A stretch of 64,000 bases of DNA from positions 99,545,501-99,609,500 of the forward strand of contig JAEOAD010000001.1 of assembly GCA_036365145.1 (NCBI GenBank), read 5' to 3'. The notes beneath the pieces were generated by a model. That model saw only the letters and a list, made by a program, of their open reading frames with translations, was not told the DNA's origin and did not search any database. The position numbers and the translations under genes are program-made. This DNA comes from Orientallactaga sibirica. Lineage: Eukaryota > Chordata > Mammalia > Rodentia > Dipodidae. Below, piece after piece: positions 33,981-46,534 of the stretch. How positions within the stretch are numbered: position 1 is the first letter of the stretch; each line of letters opens with the position of its first letter.

Positions 33981-35029
33981 TCAATGCACCATTGCTGTAT
34001 TAAACTTAAATTTCTTAAACTAATGTTGAAGCAGACTAAGAAGAATGGCAAAGAAAGGCACATAAAGAAAGAACAAAATCATGGGGCATATCCAAGTAGT
34101 TTAACTAGAATTACTCTAAAGAGACCAAGGGAAGAATGCTACAGAATACTTGTCAAGTTTAGATTGGTACAGAAGCTGTAAAGGGAGAGAAAAATTGTAG
34201 GACAGTAAAGCAGTAGTAAAGAGCAAGCTTGAAAGGAGACCAGCATGGACCTCTTCCAATGCCCATGTTAGTACAATGCTCTAGAGTCTGTCTTTAAGCA
34301 CACAGTGTAACTTTATAGAAATAAATTTTCAGAAGAGGGACATAAAAGATGGAGTGGAAATAACAGAGGAATAATTTTAAAGGAAGAAACCATAGTTTAA
34401 AAAGCTCTTGAGAATTACATACTGGAAACAATATAATAAAAATATAATAGCTTATGGTGGGTTCAATTGGTTAAATATCCATAAGAGTAAGAAGTCAAGA
34501 TTGTTTTCAGGTGTGAGGAAATAACTAATAAAAATGGAGTTATGAAGATAAAGAGAATGTTGACAAGTGTTGGAGCTCAGCTTTTGAGAAGTCAGAAATA
34601 AGAACCGGATCGCTCAGAAAAGGTTTAGAAGGTCCTCAAAGACACAGAAGAAGCATTCTGAAGAACCATGAAAGAAGAGCTGTGTATTACTTGATCTTCA
34701 CCCCAGATGAGAATTAATTGAGGTCATTGTGTGAGAATAAAGGGCTCAAAAGTGGAACTGCTAACTGAAGAACAGTAGAGAACAGATGAAATGGCAGTTG
34801 CAAATAAAATAGCAATAAGGTATAAGCAAAAAAAAATGCTAAAGAGCAAGGACAGGTCTAATTGATATAATATGAATTATAAGTAGATACAACAGAGCTT
34901 TGTAAATTTTATTATAAATCTAAGAGTTTATAGGCAAGTGTGTGATTGTGTGCTCCTTACAAACAAAATGTGAGTAAGCATTTGCACACACATGTGCATC
35001 ATATGCAAATATTCTCTCTATCTCTCTCT
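33981..35029. other. Unassigned non-coding stretch
   Basis: About 1 kb, purine-rich in places. No named repeat or gene. Confidence 0.5.
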
Positions 35030-35066
<37 letters not shown>

Positions 35067-35078
35067 GAGAGAGAGAGA

Positions 35079-35124
<46 letters not shown>
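35030..35124. repeat. Compound (AC)n(AT)n(GA)n(AT)n microsatellite
   Basis: AC units at 35030-35052, AT to 35066, GA to 35080, then about 22 AT units to 35124. The final AT tract can form a long hairpin. Confidence 0.97.
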
Positions 35125-35126
<2 letters not shown>

Positions 35127-37030
35127 TTATACACATATGATTATGTGTACATGTTTTCTACTTCAGTCTAGCAATAGGCATTTATTGTTCTATGTATATT
35201 GAGCTAGTTAATTCATCATATATTAACATAAACCTAATGAAGAAGCAATGAAACAATATGAAGACACATTTCAAAAGTTACTTAGGAGACATAGGCAAAG
35301 TAATATTACCATCAACATAATTTATTTAAAGACTTAGAAGAAAATTATATTCTGATATGCTTCGAAAAGGTAAGGTATATTTCTAGGGTCTTAATAGATA
35401 AGTAAAATTTAGCCAGCATGGACAAAAATCTAAGACAAAAGGGAAAAGTAAGTTAAACTGGTTATGAAACACACAGCCTGAATTGAGTTAAGAGGGTTGC
35501 CATGTCTTAAAGCATCAATAATCCCATGGCAGACACATAGGCAGATGTGAGCTCATGAAGGACTTTACAAGCAGAGAATTCCAGCTCATTGCGTAGAAGT
35601 GAGGAAGACCCTTAAAACTCTTCCTAACCTCAGGAACTCTAAAGTCAACTTCAGTCTTTAAGAACACCAATCTAGGGTGATTTGTTCTAGGAACCAAGGC
35701 AAGCAGACAAGAAGTGAAGATGGAGTGCATTTTAGAGACTGGTAACACAGATGTTGGAGGTTCATCATAGAAAAACTTGAGACAGCATGAACCTGAAGTC
35801 AACATATTTGAGGTGAGCTAATAATTAGGTTGAAGATGAGGAGCATAAATAATGGAAATTGGAGAGCTGGTAAGGTAAATGATAATACTATTCTTTTGTT
35901 GGATCAAAATCTACCATCAGGAAAGACCCTATTGCTAAAGATACCACATGATTCCACTGCAGAGTACTGGGAAATTAAGTTGGGGCTTAGATGGAAGCAG
36001 CCTTCCTGTTGACTAGCTGTCATGGTGCTGGAAAGTACTATGAAGCCTGTTGGAGGAGAAAAGTCATCAGTGTTCTTACTAGAAATCTACCCAGCTGGCC
36101 AATCAGGCAAAAATATGCTAAATAGTGCAATGGTGGGATATTTATTACAGGGCAAACCAGCTGTTCTCTGACTGGACTTGAGGCTTTCTCCACATGAGGG
36201 AATTGTTTTATAGTACAGAAAACATAATCACAATTCTGGGACTGGTAAGCCATAAGCTGTATGTGAGAAGCTACTACAATTGTTTGGCTAAATGCATAGA
36301 ATATGTCCACCAAATTTTCCCCCTAAATATTTATGTTTATGCTCATAGATTAATTCTGCTCTTACTTTTGATTAGAGAAGCTTCTCTTTTCAGATAGTGA
36401 TGAGTACTTGGGAGACTCAAAACTCATCAAAGTGCTGACAAGTGGAGACAGTGCAATGTTCAGCACCAAGAGAGGAATCTCTATCACACCTTCCAAGATC
36501 AGGGGCCATTGCAGAGGAGGTGAAAAAAAAAAAAAAAAAAAGAATGTAAGAATCAAGAGACTGTGAGGAGTGCTTTGGAATAACTATCTTCCAGAGACAA
36601 AGTGGTTGTTGCATACATGATCTCACAGTGGCTGACACTGCCCACACAAGACCTGCATAATATGAGACTGTCTCCCAAATGACATAAATATAAAAGAGGA
36701 CCTAGACTGGAAGAAGAGGGAATTCAATAGAAGAGACATATAGGAGAGGCGACAAAGGAGGGAATGATGATAAGGTACATTGCATATATGAATGAGCAGA
36801 AATTAAAAAAAAAATGAATCCAGCATCAGTAGAATGACCCCAAATGAATTTGCTGAAATATATAAACTATATGATCACCTTATTCTCCAATTTCAGATAA
36901 AATACTTCCAAATATATCCAAGAAACATTAGCATCAGCATTCAATATAAGCCTCAAACCTTATGACTAGTCCAAAGTTGATTTAAACTTTCTGACTTAGC
37001 ATGGTATTAAAATATTAACATTTTGTACAA
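35125..37030. other. Unassigned non-coding stretch
   Basis: About 1.9 kb without a named repeat, apart from an A-run at 36524-36541. No supported gene. Confidence 0.5.
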
Positions 37031-37600
37031 CACAATCACTAACCTAATAGAATGTATGTCCAGTGTTTGCATTTAATGCAACTTGTAAAGCTCTTTTGCA
37101 ATGAAATTTTAACTTCTGGTTGGTTTTTATGTGTGGGTCTCAATCAAGACTTAAGTTTTAGTGTGATCAGATCCATCTGGTGGTGCCCTCATCTGTTCCC
37201 CAAGCTGGCACACTAAGAATGGCTGTTCCTTTCATTCTACTCTAGTCTTCTGTAGTCCTGTTGATGATGTCTTTAAAATGTCACTTTAATTTTTCATTCC
37301 TTTTCTACTCCCTTCATTATGGCTTATGTGTGCTATTACTAGAGCCTCTGGTCTCAAATAATTTCACCCTACTGCACTGTGTCTAGAATTATTACCCCTC
37401 ATCGGCCTGGCAGACAATCAGTCATAACTCACAAAAGCAATCATATTTTAACTCCCATGTGACAGCTCCCTCCAGCATCCACAAATAATCAGCCACTTAG
37501 AGCCAGTAGTGTGCTGTAGGTTGACTCAATCCAGCTAATAAGAGCAAATTATGCAAATTACTCTACTATTCTACATTCAGTAATGCAAATGAGATTGTTT
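37031..37600. promoter_or_regulatory. Possible regulatory block with paired octamers
   Basis: A repeat-free stretch of more balanced base composition. It contains two perfect POU octamers ATGCAAAT at 37551-37558 and 37583-37590, 32 bases apart on the same strand, plus TAAT-type homeobox cores nearby (ATAATCAGCC, GCTAATAAG). Enhancer function is inference only. Confidence 0.25.
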
Positions 37601-38404
37601 GAGGTCTGTTAGGGAGCATGGTTTGCAACCAGAAATTGGCAAACACTACAGATTAGTGGCCCCTCCCACCTTACTGATCCTGCTCAAGATTCCATTTCCT
37701 TTTGACTTTCTGAGTTACTGTGACACTATTTCTTTTCTGTGTGATAATGGTGTGTTTCACTCTGGATCTTCCCCTACTTTATTATTAGATTCAAAGAAAA
37801 TCTATTCCTTTAAAAAAAAATGCCACATTAAAAAAAAAAAAAATTGGTACCACTTTTCTTTCAGAAAAGGAATTGCCACAGAAAGACAGGAGAGGTGTAG
37901 GGAGGCAAGGAAGCAGACAGGTAATGATAGCAGTGATTTGGAGTCTGAAGTTGTGATGATCAGATCTAAGTAAATTGTTCCTGAAGTAGATACATGAATT
38001 CACTTCATTGAGAAACTGTTGTCGCTAGATTCTTGAAAGCTGCCCCCTCCTCATTCAGAAACAGGATGGTAGGTGACGGATATGATGGTCACTGAGGATG
38101 GAGATTGTGCCCCAAAATGGTGGGCTTATCAACCAAGATAGCATAACTTTCCACTTAGCCAGGAGCACAAGTTTGATCATTTTTGCAAATGGAGACATTC
38201 GAGTTGGGCTGACCATTTAATCTCAGGAAAAGCAAGTCTATAAACAGCTTGGATACAACTTTCTTTGAGAGACATTAGTGAGACCACTTATCTGGGCAAA
38301 TGTAAAACAAAAATGAAGGATTCTATCACTCTTGTCAAATAGCTTTAAAAATGATTTGACCTTACATAACTGGGAACTATTTGGAGTTGGGACAACCATT
38401 GATT
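37601..38404. other. Unassigned non-coding stretch
   Basis: No named repeat. A 124-codon frame at 37599-37973 opens with a non-ATG codon, includes A-run lysines and matches nothing I know. Confidence 0.5.
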
Positions 38405-38615
38405 ATTAGAGTAAGCTTTGGGATCAGATTAATAGAGTTCAGATCCTAGCTCTTCTACACATTTTGGAGAGTTTGGCCTTGTTCCTCATTTTCTTGGTGG
38501 AACACTGGATTAAAAACATTTCATTCATTGAGTTGTTTAAAGGTTTTTAAATTCATTAAATAAATAAGTTGATCATCTAGCATAAACTCTTGTGACACAG
38601 TAAAAATGTTGGTAC
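38405..38615 (+). mobile_element. MIR SINE relic
   Basis: AAGCTTTGGGATCAGATTAA, then GATCCTAGCTCTTCTACACA, GTTTGGCCTTG, TTCCTCATTTTCTTGG and finally CTAGCATAAACTC follow the full-length order of MIR. It is the clearest MIR in the window. Confidence 0.7.
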
Positions 38616-39967
38616 AAAAGTAAGTGTATGATGAAGAGACAGACCCCTAGTTCTCTCCATTGTCATGGTATATTTGGAGTCAAATGGTTGCTTTTTAGAA
38701 GCTAGCACCATGTATAGGTTCTTATAAGAACATCAGTGAAAGCTAATTCACCTCCCTATTCTACTCTTTTCAGTTATTGTCCAAAACTAATTCTAGAAAT
38801 CTGTCTCTTCTAAGAATGTTAATAGTTCAGTTTCTGGAACTTAAAAAAGGGAAAATTGGCTGACCTGGTATGAAATTTCTTTCAAAATATATGAGTATTG
38901 CTATAGAAAGTGTCGTTCTCTTAATTTCACTTGTCATTCTTGTGAGGAAAATAACAATTGCCCAAAGAGAGAATTATGTATTCTAGTATCCAAGGAAGTA
39001 AATTTTGATTCTGACTCAAAGTACATCTTATTAATTTCATATACACTCATAAATAACTGCACTTCAAAGTACAGTTTATACATGCTGTTCTGCTTCTTTT
39101 CCTTTAATTTAAAAAAGTCTAAGTAATCTCTGATTATTGGAACGTTAATAGATGTCAGAGCATGTGTAGTCACAGTATTAACAGTTAAGTGACTCCCACT
39201 GACTCTACTTTCCAGTCTTCTATGAAGTCCTCTCCTCTCCCTAGTCCAATGTATCTGTGGTCTTGCCAAGATGAATAAAAACAGTGCTAGTAAACAATCC
39301 AGTTTCCTGCTGGGTCCCACTGTTACTGCTGCTAAGAATTCTCAGTGTCCTTGGGCCCCTGATGTGCTCTGCAGTCACTTCCAAGCATGTCTGGTCTCTG
39401 TCTGAAGCTGGTTTTTAGCTGACACGTGACATCATTGTGTCTGCTCTGCATTGTTCACTTAAGTTGGCAGTCTACGTTGTTAACCATGAAATTACAAGTG
39501 AAAACTATGAGTAGCAAATCATGAGATTATCCAGGTGTCAGAATGCCATCTTCCACTGAGGGAATTCTCAGAGACTGAGTAATGATGGAAGAAAGCTCAA
39601 AAGGTAAACATTAGAGTTGAGTCTTAAAATATGAGTGGAAATTTATTAGGAGGATAGATGGTCATTCAAAGTGAGGAAAGGATACCTTCATATTACAAAT
39701 ATTTTTCATTGGTTTAATTTTGGCTCCTGGATTCTTATCCCTAATGATATGTTTCATGTAATATAAATAACAGCTTCACTAGGAAATCCAACAGGAACTA
39801 GAGAATCAAAATAATGCTGAAATTACCTTCCACTTAGAAGCTAGGACTATCATGGAACCCCACTGTATCCTTGAAATGATGATAATAGTTTCCTTATCCA
39901 TATTACCCTTGTTTTCACTCTAACACAGAATTTTCTTATGAAAATAGGATCTTCCCACATAAGGTGC
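38616..39967. other. Unassigned non-coding stretch
   Basis: No recognised repeat. A 128-codon minus-strand frame (39320-38934) begins at GTG, not ATG, so is not a credible animal gene. Confidence 0.5.
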
Positions 39968-40072
39968 TTTATTTTTTAAATTTAATTTAAGTTAATTTAA
40001 TTAATTTTATTATTAATTTAATTAATTAATTAATTTTTAATTTAATTTAATAAAAAATTTAATTAATTCCAG
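39968..40072. repeat. AT-only near-palindromic tract
   Basis: Over 100 bases almost purely of AATTTAATTAA-like units in both directions, with one G. It can fold back on itself and would unwind easily. Possibly a decayed microsatellite. Confidence 0.85.
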
Positions 40073-40427
40073 TAACAAACTTAAAGCTTTGCTAATTGTA
40101 AATCAAATTAAATTTGCTTTAACTGGAAGTTCAAGCTTATGGATTTATTAAACATTTTATAGCTGTAAGTATTTTTTCCTTGACCTTGATACTGGGGAAA
40201 ATAACTAAATATAATTTGTTTTAATGAAGTCTTGATTTAGCAGTCCAAAAATTCTGTAATTATTTCTAAATGTGAGCCATTCTTGGACAGAATCCAACAC
40301 CATAATTAGACTGGTGTACCCCTGGCTCCTCTGTCACAAGAAGTTCAGATGCTTGAAACAATTTACCCATCCATTAGCCAAAAAAGATTTTTGTTGAAAA
40401 AAAATTACAAAATTATGAAAAGACTAT
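40073..40427. other. Unassigned non-coding stretch
   Basis: Nothing recognised. Confidence 0.4.
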
Positions 40428-40473
40428 TTAAAATTTTATTTTTTATTTGAGAGAGAGACAGATCATGTATGTA

Positions 40474-40518
<45 letters not shown>

Positions 40519-40685
40519 ACATACAGAGAGAGAGAATGGACACACCAGGGCCTCCAGCCACTGCAAATGAACTCCAGACACATGCACCACCTTGTGCATC
40601 TAGCTTATGTGAGTACTAGGGGATTGAACCTGGGTCCTTAGGCTTCACAGGCAAGTACCTTAACCTCTAAGCCATATCTCTAGAC
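40428..40685 (-). mobile_element. DIP-like SINE with (GT)n(AT)n inside
   Basis: Antisense SINE with the usual middle block (CCACTGCAAATGAACTCC) and head complement. Within its GA-rich spacer a (GT)n(AT)n microsatellite has grown at 40472-40516. Confidence 0.9.
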
Positions 40686-40901
40686 CAAAAAGAGCTTTCT
40701 GTGTATAACTACAGCATTAGACCCTCTTAGACTTAGCACATTTGTGGAATTATTGTTTCTCTTTATTTTTCTTATATGTGTCCTATCATTTTATCACATG
40801 AATGAAAATTATATAAAGCTTGTAGAAGTTAGCAAACACAGTCATATTTACCCAACAATCTGATTTTTATTAATATTATGTATAATTAGTCAATATACTT
40901 T

Positions 40902-41049
40902 TCTGGTTTTTTGATGTAGGGTCTCATTCTAGCCCAGGCTGACCTGGAATTCACTATGTATTCTGAAGCTGGCCTTAAATGTACAGTGATCCTCCTACTT
41001 CAGCCTCTCCAGTCCTAGGATGAAAGGTGTTCTCCACTATGCCTGGCTT
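40902..41049 (-). mobile_element. B1 SINE (left of a pair)
   Basis: Antisense B1 with GGTTTTTTGATGTAGGGTCT, GACCTGGAATTCACTATGTA and CACTATGCCTGGC. Diverged. Confidence 0.88.
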
Positions 41050-41054
41050 GAGGA

Positions 41055-41201
41055 TTTTTTTTTTTTTTAGGCAAGTTCTAACTCTAGTCCAGGCTGACCT
41101 AGAACTCATTCTGTAGCCCAGGCTAGCCTTCAACTTATGGTGATCCTCCTACCTTAGCTTGCTGAGTGTTGGCATTTAAAGGTATATACCACCATGCTGG
41201 A
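41055..41201 (-). mobile_element. B1 SINE (right of a pair)
   Basis: A second antisense B1 beginning with a T-run six bases after the first ends. AGTCCAGGCTGACCTAGAAC and ACCACCATGCTGG are visible. It keeps the GTAGCCCAGGCTAGCC variant, unlike the TAGTCTCAGGGTGG variant in other copies, so it belongs to a different subfamily. Confidence 0.85.
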
Positions 41202-41584
41202 TACTTTCATTTATTAAGAAGGCCCTGTGGATGACAGATATGGTATAAAAAAGTCATTAAAAAACAAACTGTCATCGTTGGAGTTTGCTTCTCATAAGAA
41301 TCAAGCTGAGAAAAAATGGAAAAAAGAAAAGAGAAAAAAGAAAAGAAAAGAAAAAAGTAATTTGGCACATAAAGGTTTGGCAATCACTAACAGCATTCAG
41401 TGTTTTTTGAAGTCCATAAATTAGGAAAGCATGATATATATGTGTGTGTGTGTTTGTGTGTGTGTACATATGTGTTTCAGTTAGAAGTAATTAGCCTTCA
41501 ACTGTATAGAAATTGTCTTTAATGATTTTAACCTGGAAATAAACACAGTTAAAATTCCTTGGATGTTCTAATGAGTTTTATTCT
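41202..41584. other. Unassigned stretch with purine and GT runs
   Basis: An AAAAGA-rich run at 41310-41356 and a (GT)n tract near 41441-41466. No gene. Confidence 0.5.
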
Positions 41585-41740
41585 TTGGGAGTTCATTGTA
41601 TGTCAAGCACTGCACTGATACCAAGTCATGCCCATTACTTGTTATTAATCTTATATGGAAGGCTGTGATCATTCCAGTGTTTTCATGGGAAATCTGAGGT
41701 TAAAACAATTAATCTCTCTACTTCAAATAGTGTCTAATGG
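41585..41740 (+). mobile_element. MIR relic
   Basis: TGTATGTCAAGCACTGCACTG, then CATTACTTGTTATTAATCTT and GGAAATCTGAGGTTAAAACA correspond to the 'ctatgtgccaggcactg ... gaggaaactgaggct' order of MIR. Confidence 0.6.
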
Positions 41741-41786
41741 GCAAAAAAGCAGCCATGAACTCAACTGGATTTATAAACACTACTTC

Positions 41787-41990
41787 TTTGTTTAAATTTT
41801 TAATTTTAGCTTACTTATTTATTAGAAAATGAGAGAGAGAGAGAGAGAATGGGCAGGCTAGAGCCTCTATCCACTGCAAATGAAGTCGAGACACATGCAC
41901 CACCATGTGCATCTGGCTTAAATGGGTTCTGGGGAGTCAAACTTGAGTCCTTAGTCAAGTACCTTAAACACTAAGCTATCTCTCCAGTCT
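41787..41990 (-). mobile_element. DIP-like SINE (short form)
   Basis: Antisense copy: T-rich start, GA repeats, CCACTGCAAATGAAGTCGAG, and the head complement ending ATCTCTCCAGTC. A small deletion lies before TCAAGTACC. Confidence 0.87.
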
Positions 41991-43011
41991 CTAAGCCCCA
42001 CTTCTTATTCTAATTCATCAGTATTTCATGAAGATGCTGAATAACTTTATGTTCCCTGTTGATTTCCTCCGTATCTTCCTTTACTCTTCCCTGTCCTGTT
42101 ACATCAACTTCTACACATGACTATAATTCCCATTTTATATTCCTGACATTGGAGGCCACATATTAGAAAGAAGGGATCTTAATGAATGTCAAACTACTCT
42201 CCCCAAAGTCTGATCAATTGAATTCCTGAGTAAAGGGCAAAATCACTCCATTAATAGATAAGGTTTGGCATGAACATAGACATGCCAAAAGCTTCCAGAC
42301 AAATCAAAGTCGCCTGCTCAAGACACTTGGTGATGCTGTCACCGTGGAATCCCGTTATACTTGGACTCTCTTCACCAGAGAAAAAAACCCATAGGCAGGA
42401 AAAACTACCAAGTGGGAAGAACCTCATTGTAATGAGAAATGTTTTAACTGTGGATTCTATCTGAGATAAGCAGAAAAAAAAAAAAAAAACAGGATGCAGT
42501 ACATTTAGTAACATCATAGTCTATTCCACGACAGGTTTATACACATTGAAACTAACAATGTTTGTCCAATTTTAAACATTGATCATACATATTCTTTTTC
42601 TCATCTAATATCGATTGTACTATGTTAATGCACGATTGCATTTTGAGTAAGAAAATAAGATAAAGAGAGAAGTTAGTTTAAACCTACTTGCAGTGCAGTT
42701 TGTGATGGAGGTATTTGAAGAGGATGACTTGACTCTACTGATTGGTTTTTCCCATATAATCCTAAACTCCAGAATAATTCCTAGAAACATAATTGTTGTT
42801 ACTGTTTTGGGACTGGGCACATAAGCACAGAGTAGGTGTCAAAGAGTGAAAATATATTCATGGAGCAGAAACAACATAAATTAATGACACTAGCTAGGAA
42901 TTTCTGGATTGTCATTGCAAGGTGGGGATGGCTGAAATAAGAAATATGTTCTACTCTTGCTCCAAAATTACAATGGCTTTGACCTTCTTATCCCCCAACC
43001 CTGTGTCCTAG
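41991..43011. other. Unassigned non-coding stretch
   Basis: No named repeat. An A-run sits at 42474-42489. Confidence 0.5.
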
Positions 43012-43085
43012 CTACTTCTGAGGACAGGAACCCAGAAGATGAGATGGTACCTCAACAGCAGAGCCATGTAATGATGGTCTCAAAG
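43012..43085 (+). other. Candidate 74-base exon (unproven)
   Basis: Acceptor: CCTTCTTATCCCCCAACCCTGTGTCCTAG (43011), with a branch-like TTGAC 27 bases upstream. Donor: CAAAG|GTGAGA at 43085/43086, a strong match. One frame is open throughout and would read TSEDRNPEDEMVPQQQ then SHVMMVSK, polar and with no low complexity. No protein family recognised. The signals are better than average for this AT-rich region. Conservation or RNA evidence would decide. Confidence 0.35.
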
Positions 43086-46000
43086 GTGAGAAGGACTACA
43101 GGAAGCGGTCCACCTTCCCTGTGTGTCCTAGAGTTGCATCTATATATTTAACTTGCAATTAATGTGTCGTGTTGTGTTCTCTACTTTCCCTGTACTAATT
43201 GACTGCCTTATGCTTAGCATAGACAATCAGTGAGAACCACAAAAGTAGCACATTCCTCTGCCTTCATCAGCTTTTACATCATTAGGAAAAATTCTTTCTA
43301 TATTTAGTGAGACTTAAGAAGATTCTATATTCTTGGAGAATCTGGAAAGCTATAACTTATTTTCTTTTTTTGATTCTCATCCTAATGACTAATAAACATA
43401 TGCTTGCCAAGGTTATCAATATTAGGAGGTTCAAGTAAGACTTTTTTTCAAAAATTTCAAAGTTCATAAAATATTTATGAACTAAATGACCCAGAAATCA
43501 AGACTTAGGAATACCACTCCCTTCCATGCACAGTGAAAATTAGCATGCCTTCAAATAGCTTTCATTTTACTAGTTAGAGTGATTACATGTCATCTGTTAT
43601 GATACCCTGCTTTCTCTAAAAAAAGAAAAGAAAAATTAACATAACTACTCCATGTAATGGAAAAATACATTATTTGCTACTAACCAGTATCTGACAATTT
43701 ACTTAGGAACTACCATCAATTATGCTTATGAGCACTGCCAAGGATTCTGGTACATCTAACAACACCAAAATTAAATTAGTAACATATCAACAATTTAAGG
43801 TTACAAAGTGAGTGTTCATGCTCTTTTATTTTTATTCAGAAATGCACAGCAGTGTATTGTATTGTACATGTTCCATGGAATCCTCTGTTTTCATTTCTAT
43901 AACCCTTTAAACACTCCTGAGAACTGTCCTTCCAGGAAAAAAAATATATATATATATATATAAATATATATATATAAAATATGTGTGTGTGTAGCCCTAT
44001 CCTATATGTCTTATTTCATGTTATCTGTCCATTCATTTTGAAATCATTCTGGAAATTGGCTTCTCTAAATAAGCAAAAGACTGTCATGAAACCACTATGA
44101 ACAATTTGAACCAAGATACTGCAATTTAAATATACCCATGTGCTATTAAATACTTCTTTATGTAGTCTCTATATGTTTGTTCTACCCCATGCTAATCATT
44201 TCAATGGAATATACAGAACTTTTTAACAAGAGTAGCCAAAATGTGCTTGTGTGAAAATCACATGTAGCCTTTAGCAATAGTGGTAACCTCACTACTCTTA
44301 CTTGTGCAGTGGGTAATTATTTAAATTGAGACCCTGATAAAATGAAACAGGGTCATGTGTCTTGCACTGTATCTCATACTCAGTGGTAATGACTCATGAA
44401 CAGTCAGTTATAGGGCTCAAGCTTGGGGCATTAAGGAAATGCAGTGTTAATGGAAGGATCACGATAATTTAGCCTTTGATATCAGGAGCTAAGCACAGAG
44501 TCCTAGGCAAGTTTAATGGAGAAATGATAACTATCACAAATATTCTAGATTAGGATTTAATTATCAGGGCAAGAGCATGAGTATTGATGATTTCTTCATG
44601 AAAGTAAGGCCATGTCTTCATTTAGCATTTTTTATTCAAAAATCTCATCAGCAACAATATTACACAGTTAAATACTTTCAATTAATAGATGAATACATAC
44701 ATTAGAGGTGAAGATATTCAAACTACATGTAAACTTAAGATATACTCAGGTTTCTGTTACCTGATAGATCTCATTGACAAATGACTACTTGACAGTTTCC
44801 CTGTCCTCAGGGTGTTTTGGATGAACTATTTACTGTCCCAAAGACAAAAGAGAGCTTTGTTACTTGAAATGTGTATTTTAGAGGCTGCAACAAGGTAGTT
44901 GTATGGTTTGGTGGTCTCAAGTCTTCCGGTACATATCCTAACATATCACTAGATCAATGGACTTCTCAAATAACAGCTCAGTAAAGCAAAGAGAAAAAGT
45001 TCCCATAGAAAATGAGTCTCACATAGGTATCCATGGTCCTAGTTGGTTGCAAACTAATACACAGAAGTAAACTAAATTAATGAATCTTTTAGTAATAATT
45101 TATGTTGATTTCTTTGAGAAGAAGCATAAGTTACCAGAAAGAGAACAAATGTTGTAATAAAGGCTAATGATCTATTAAGCATTTTCAGGGAAAGCACTAC
45201 CCATTGTCTCTGTTATATAAGATTTTGCTCTCTTCAAGCCATCCTCTGAAATTTGCAGGCATTATTAGATTTTTAAATCACATTACTGCAGACTTCCATT
45301 CTTCATGGTGAATACATTAAAGGTAGCCACTATTAAAGTTTCTTTTCATATATATTTAAAAGGAAATGGATTGCAACTGAATTAAAGATATTTTACTGTT
45401 CTGTTAAGCATATCATTTGCACATTTGATTGTAAAGCCATAAATGTGCAGCTTTTGGATTTTTTTTCAGCAAGAATTATAAAAGGTAGTGGTGTATTTTT
45501 AAAATTACACATCCCTTTGATTAAACATCCAAGAAAAAAAATCATGATTTCTTGATTTCAGGTGACAGAGGAATATGGGATTGGTAGTTCTTTTCTTATT
45601 AATAATTTGTATTTCTATATAGAAGATAGATTGAGAAACTTATCTGGAGGTTATACTTTTAAATAGATTAAAAGCAGTTATGAAATAGCTTTTCAAGCAG
45701 GGACTCAATTGCGCTCATCTGCAGCCATTTCCATCATAATAGATGTATGAAGTGAATGCAGGGGAAAGGGGCTGATTCAGCCCACGACACAATGTGCCAT
45801 TGTTCTCTCTGGTGATATATCTTAAGGTTTTATCCAACCTGGTAAGACACCCAGCTCTCATGGCATCATTATTTTTAACTTTAAAAGCTGATTTCTAATA
45901 GCAGTAATGACTGTTCTACAAAACCACTTTTCTCCCTTTATTAAGTGAAAGGAAAAGAGTATTTTGGGAAACTAAAGATGAAGGAGCATTGGCACGTGAG

Positions 46001-46534
46001 TCCTAACTATATTAAGGCAGAACCTGAATCTGCACAAATTCTTTTGTTTTCAAAACTCAGCAGTCTCTTGTGGAATGGGCATTATTCAAAAGAGGATTTG
46101 AGACAGTAAGAGGAAATGTGAGGAAAGTAGCTTCTATAGTCTATGTGAAGGATCATTCATTGCACTCTTGGATGCTATGCAGAGACACATTGAAATTGTG
46201 AAGGCATGCACCTACTCAAGAGCTTTGCTGGTGGAAAGGACCACTTATCTTTCAGAAGAAAGTAAACTTAATGATTCATGTCCAGGCCATGGCTTTTTCA
46301 TGGCATTAAAGAGTTTATATTCCCTGCTCCAAATGAGGTCATAGTTTACATTGGAAATTTGATCATTGGGAAAATAAGTCCTAGAAAGAAATAAGGAAAA
46401 ATATCAATGCTGCATTCAGTGCTTTCCCTTAGGAATTGTTAATACAAGCAATGGTCAAAGTACCTATGATTCATTTATCATATTATTCATTAATTATTTA
46501 ATTACTTATCTCCAGGTTTCTTATTTTTTTGTTT
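43086..46534. other. Longest repeat-poor stretch with little recognisable content
   Basis: About 3.4 kb without SINEs, L1 or LTRs that I can name, apart from (AT)n and (GT)n at 43939-43992. The part 45180-45980 has many TAAT-type and SOX-like cores (CCATTGTTCTC near 45797) and more even composition. Possibly conserved non-coding DNA, which cannot be tested here. Confidence 0.4.

Noticed and set aside
35030..35124. Possible CRISPR-like or structured array
   Set aside because: It is a plain compound microsatellite; there are no spacers, and the setting is mammalian.
37599..37973. 124-codon frame on plus
   Set aside because: The first codon is not ATG, lysines come from A-runs, and no similarity or splice support is seen. 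It fits chance.
38934..39320. 128-codon minus-strand frame with a hydrophobic N-terminal stretch like a signal peptide
   Set aside because: It opens at GTG, not ATG. The first real Met lies well past the hydrophobic part. There is no repeat-independent support for a gene.
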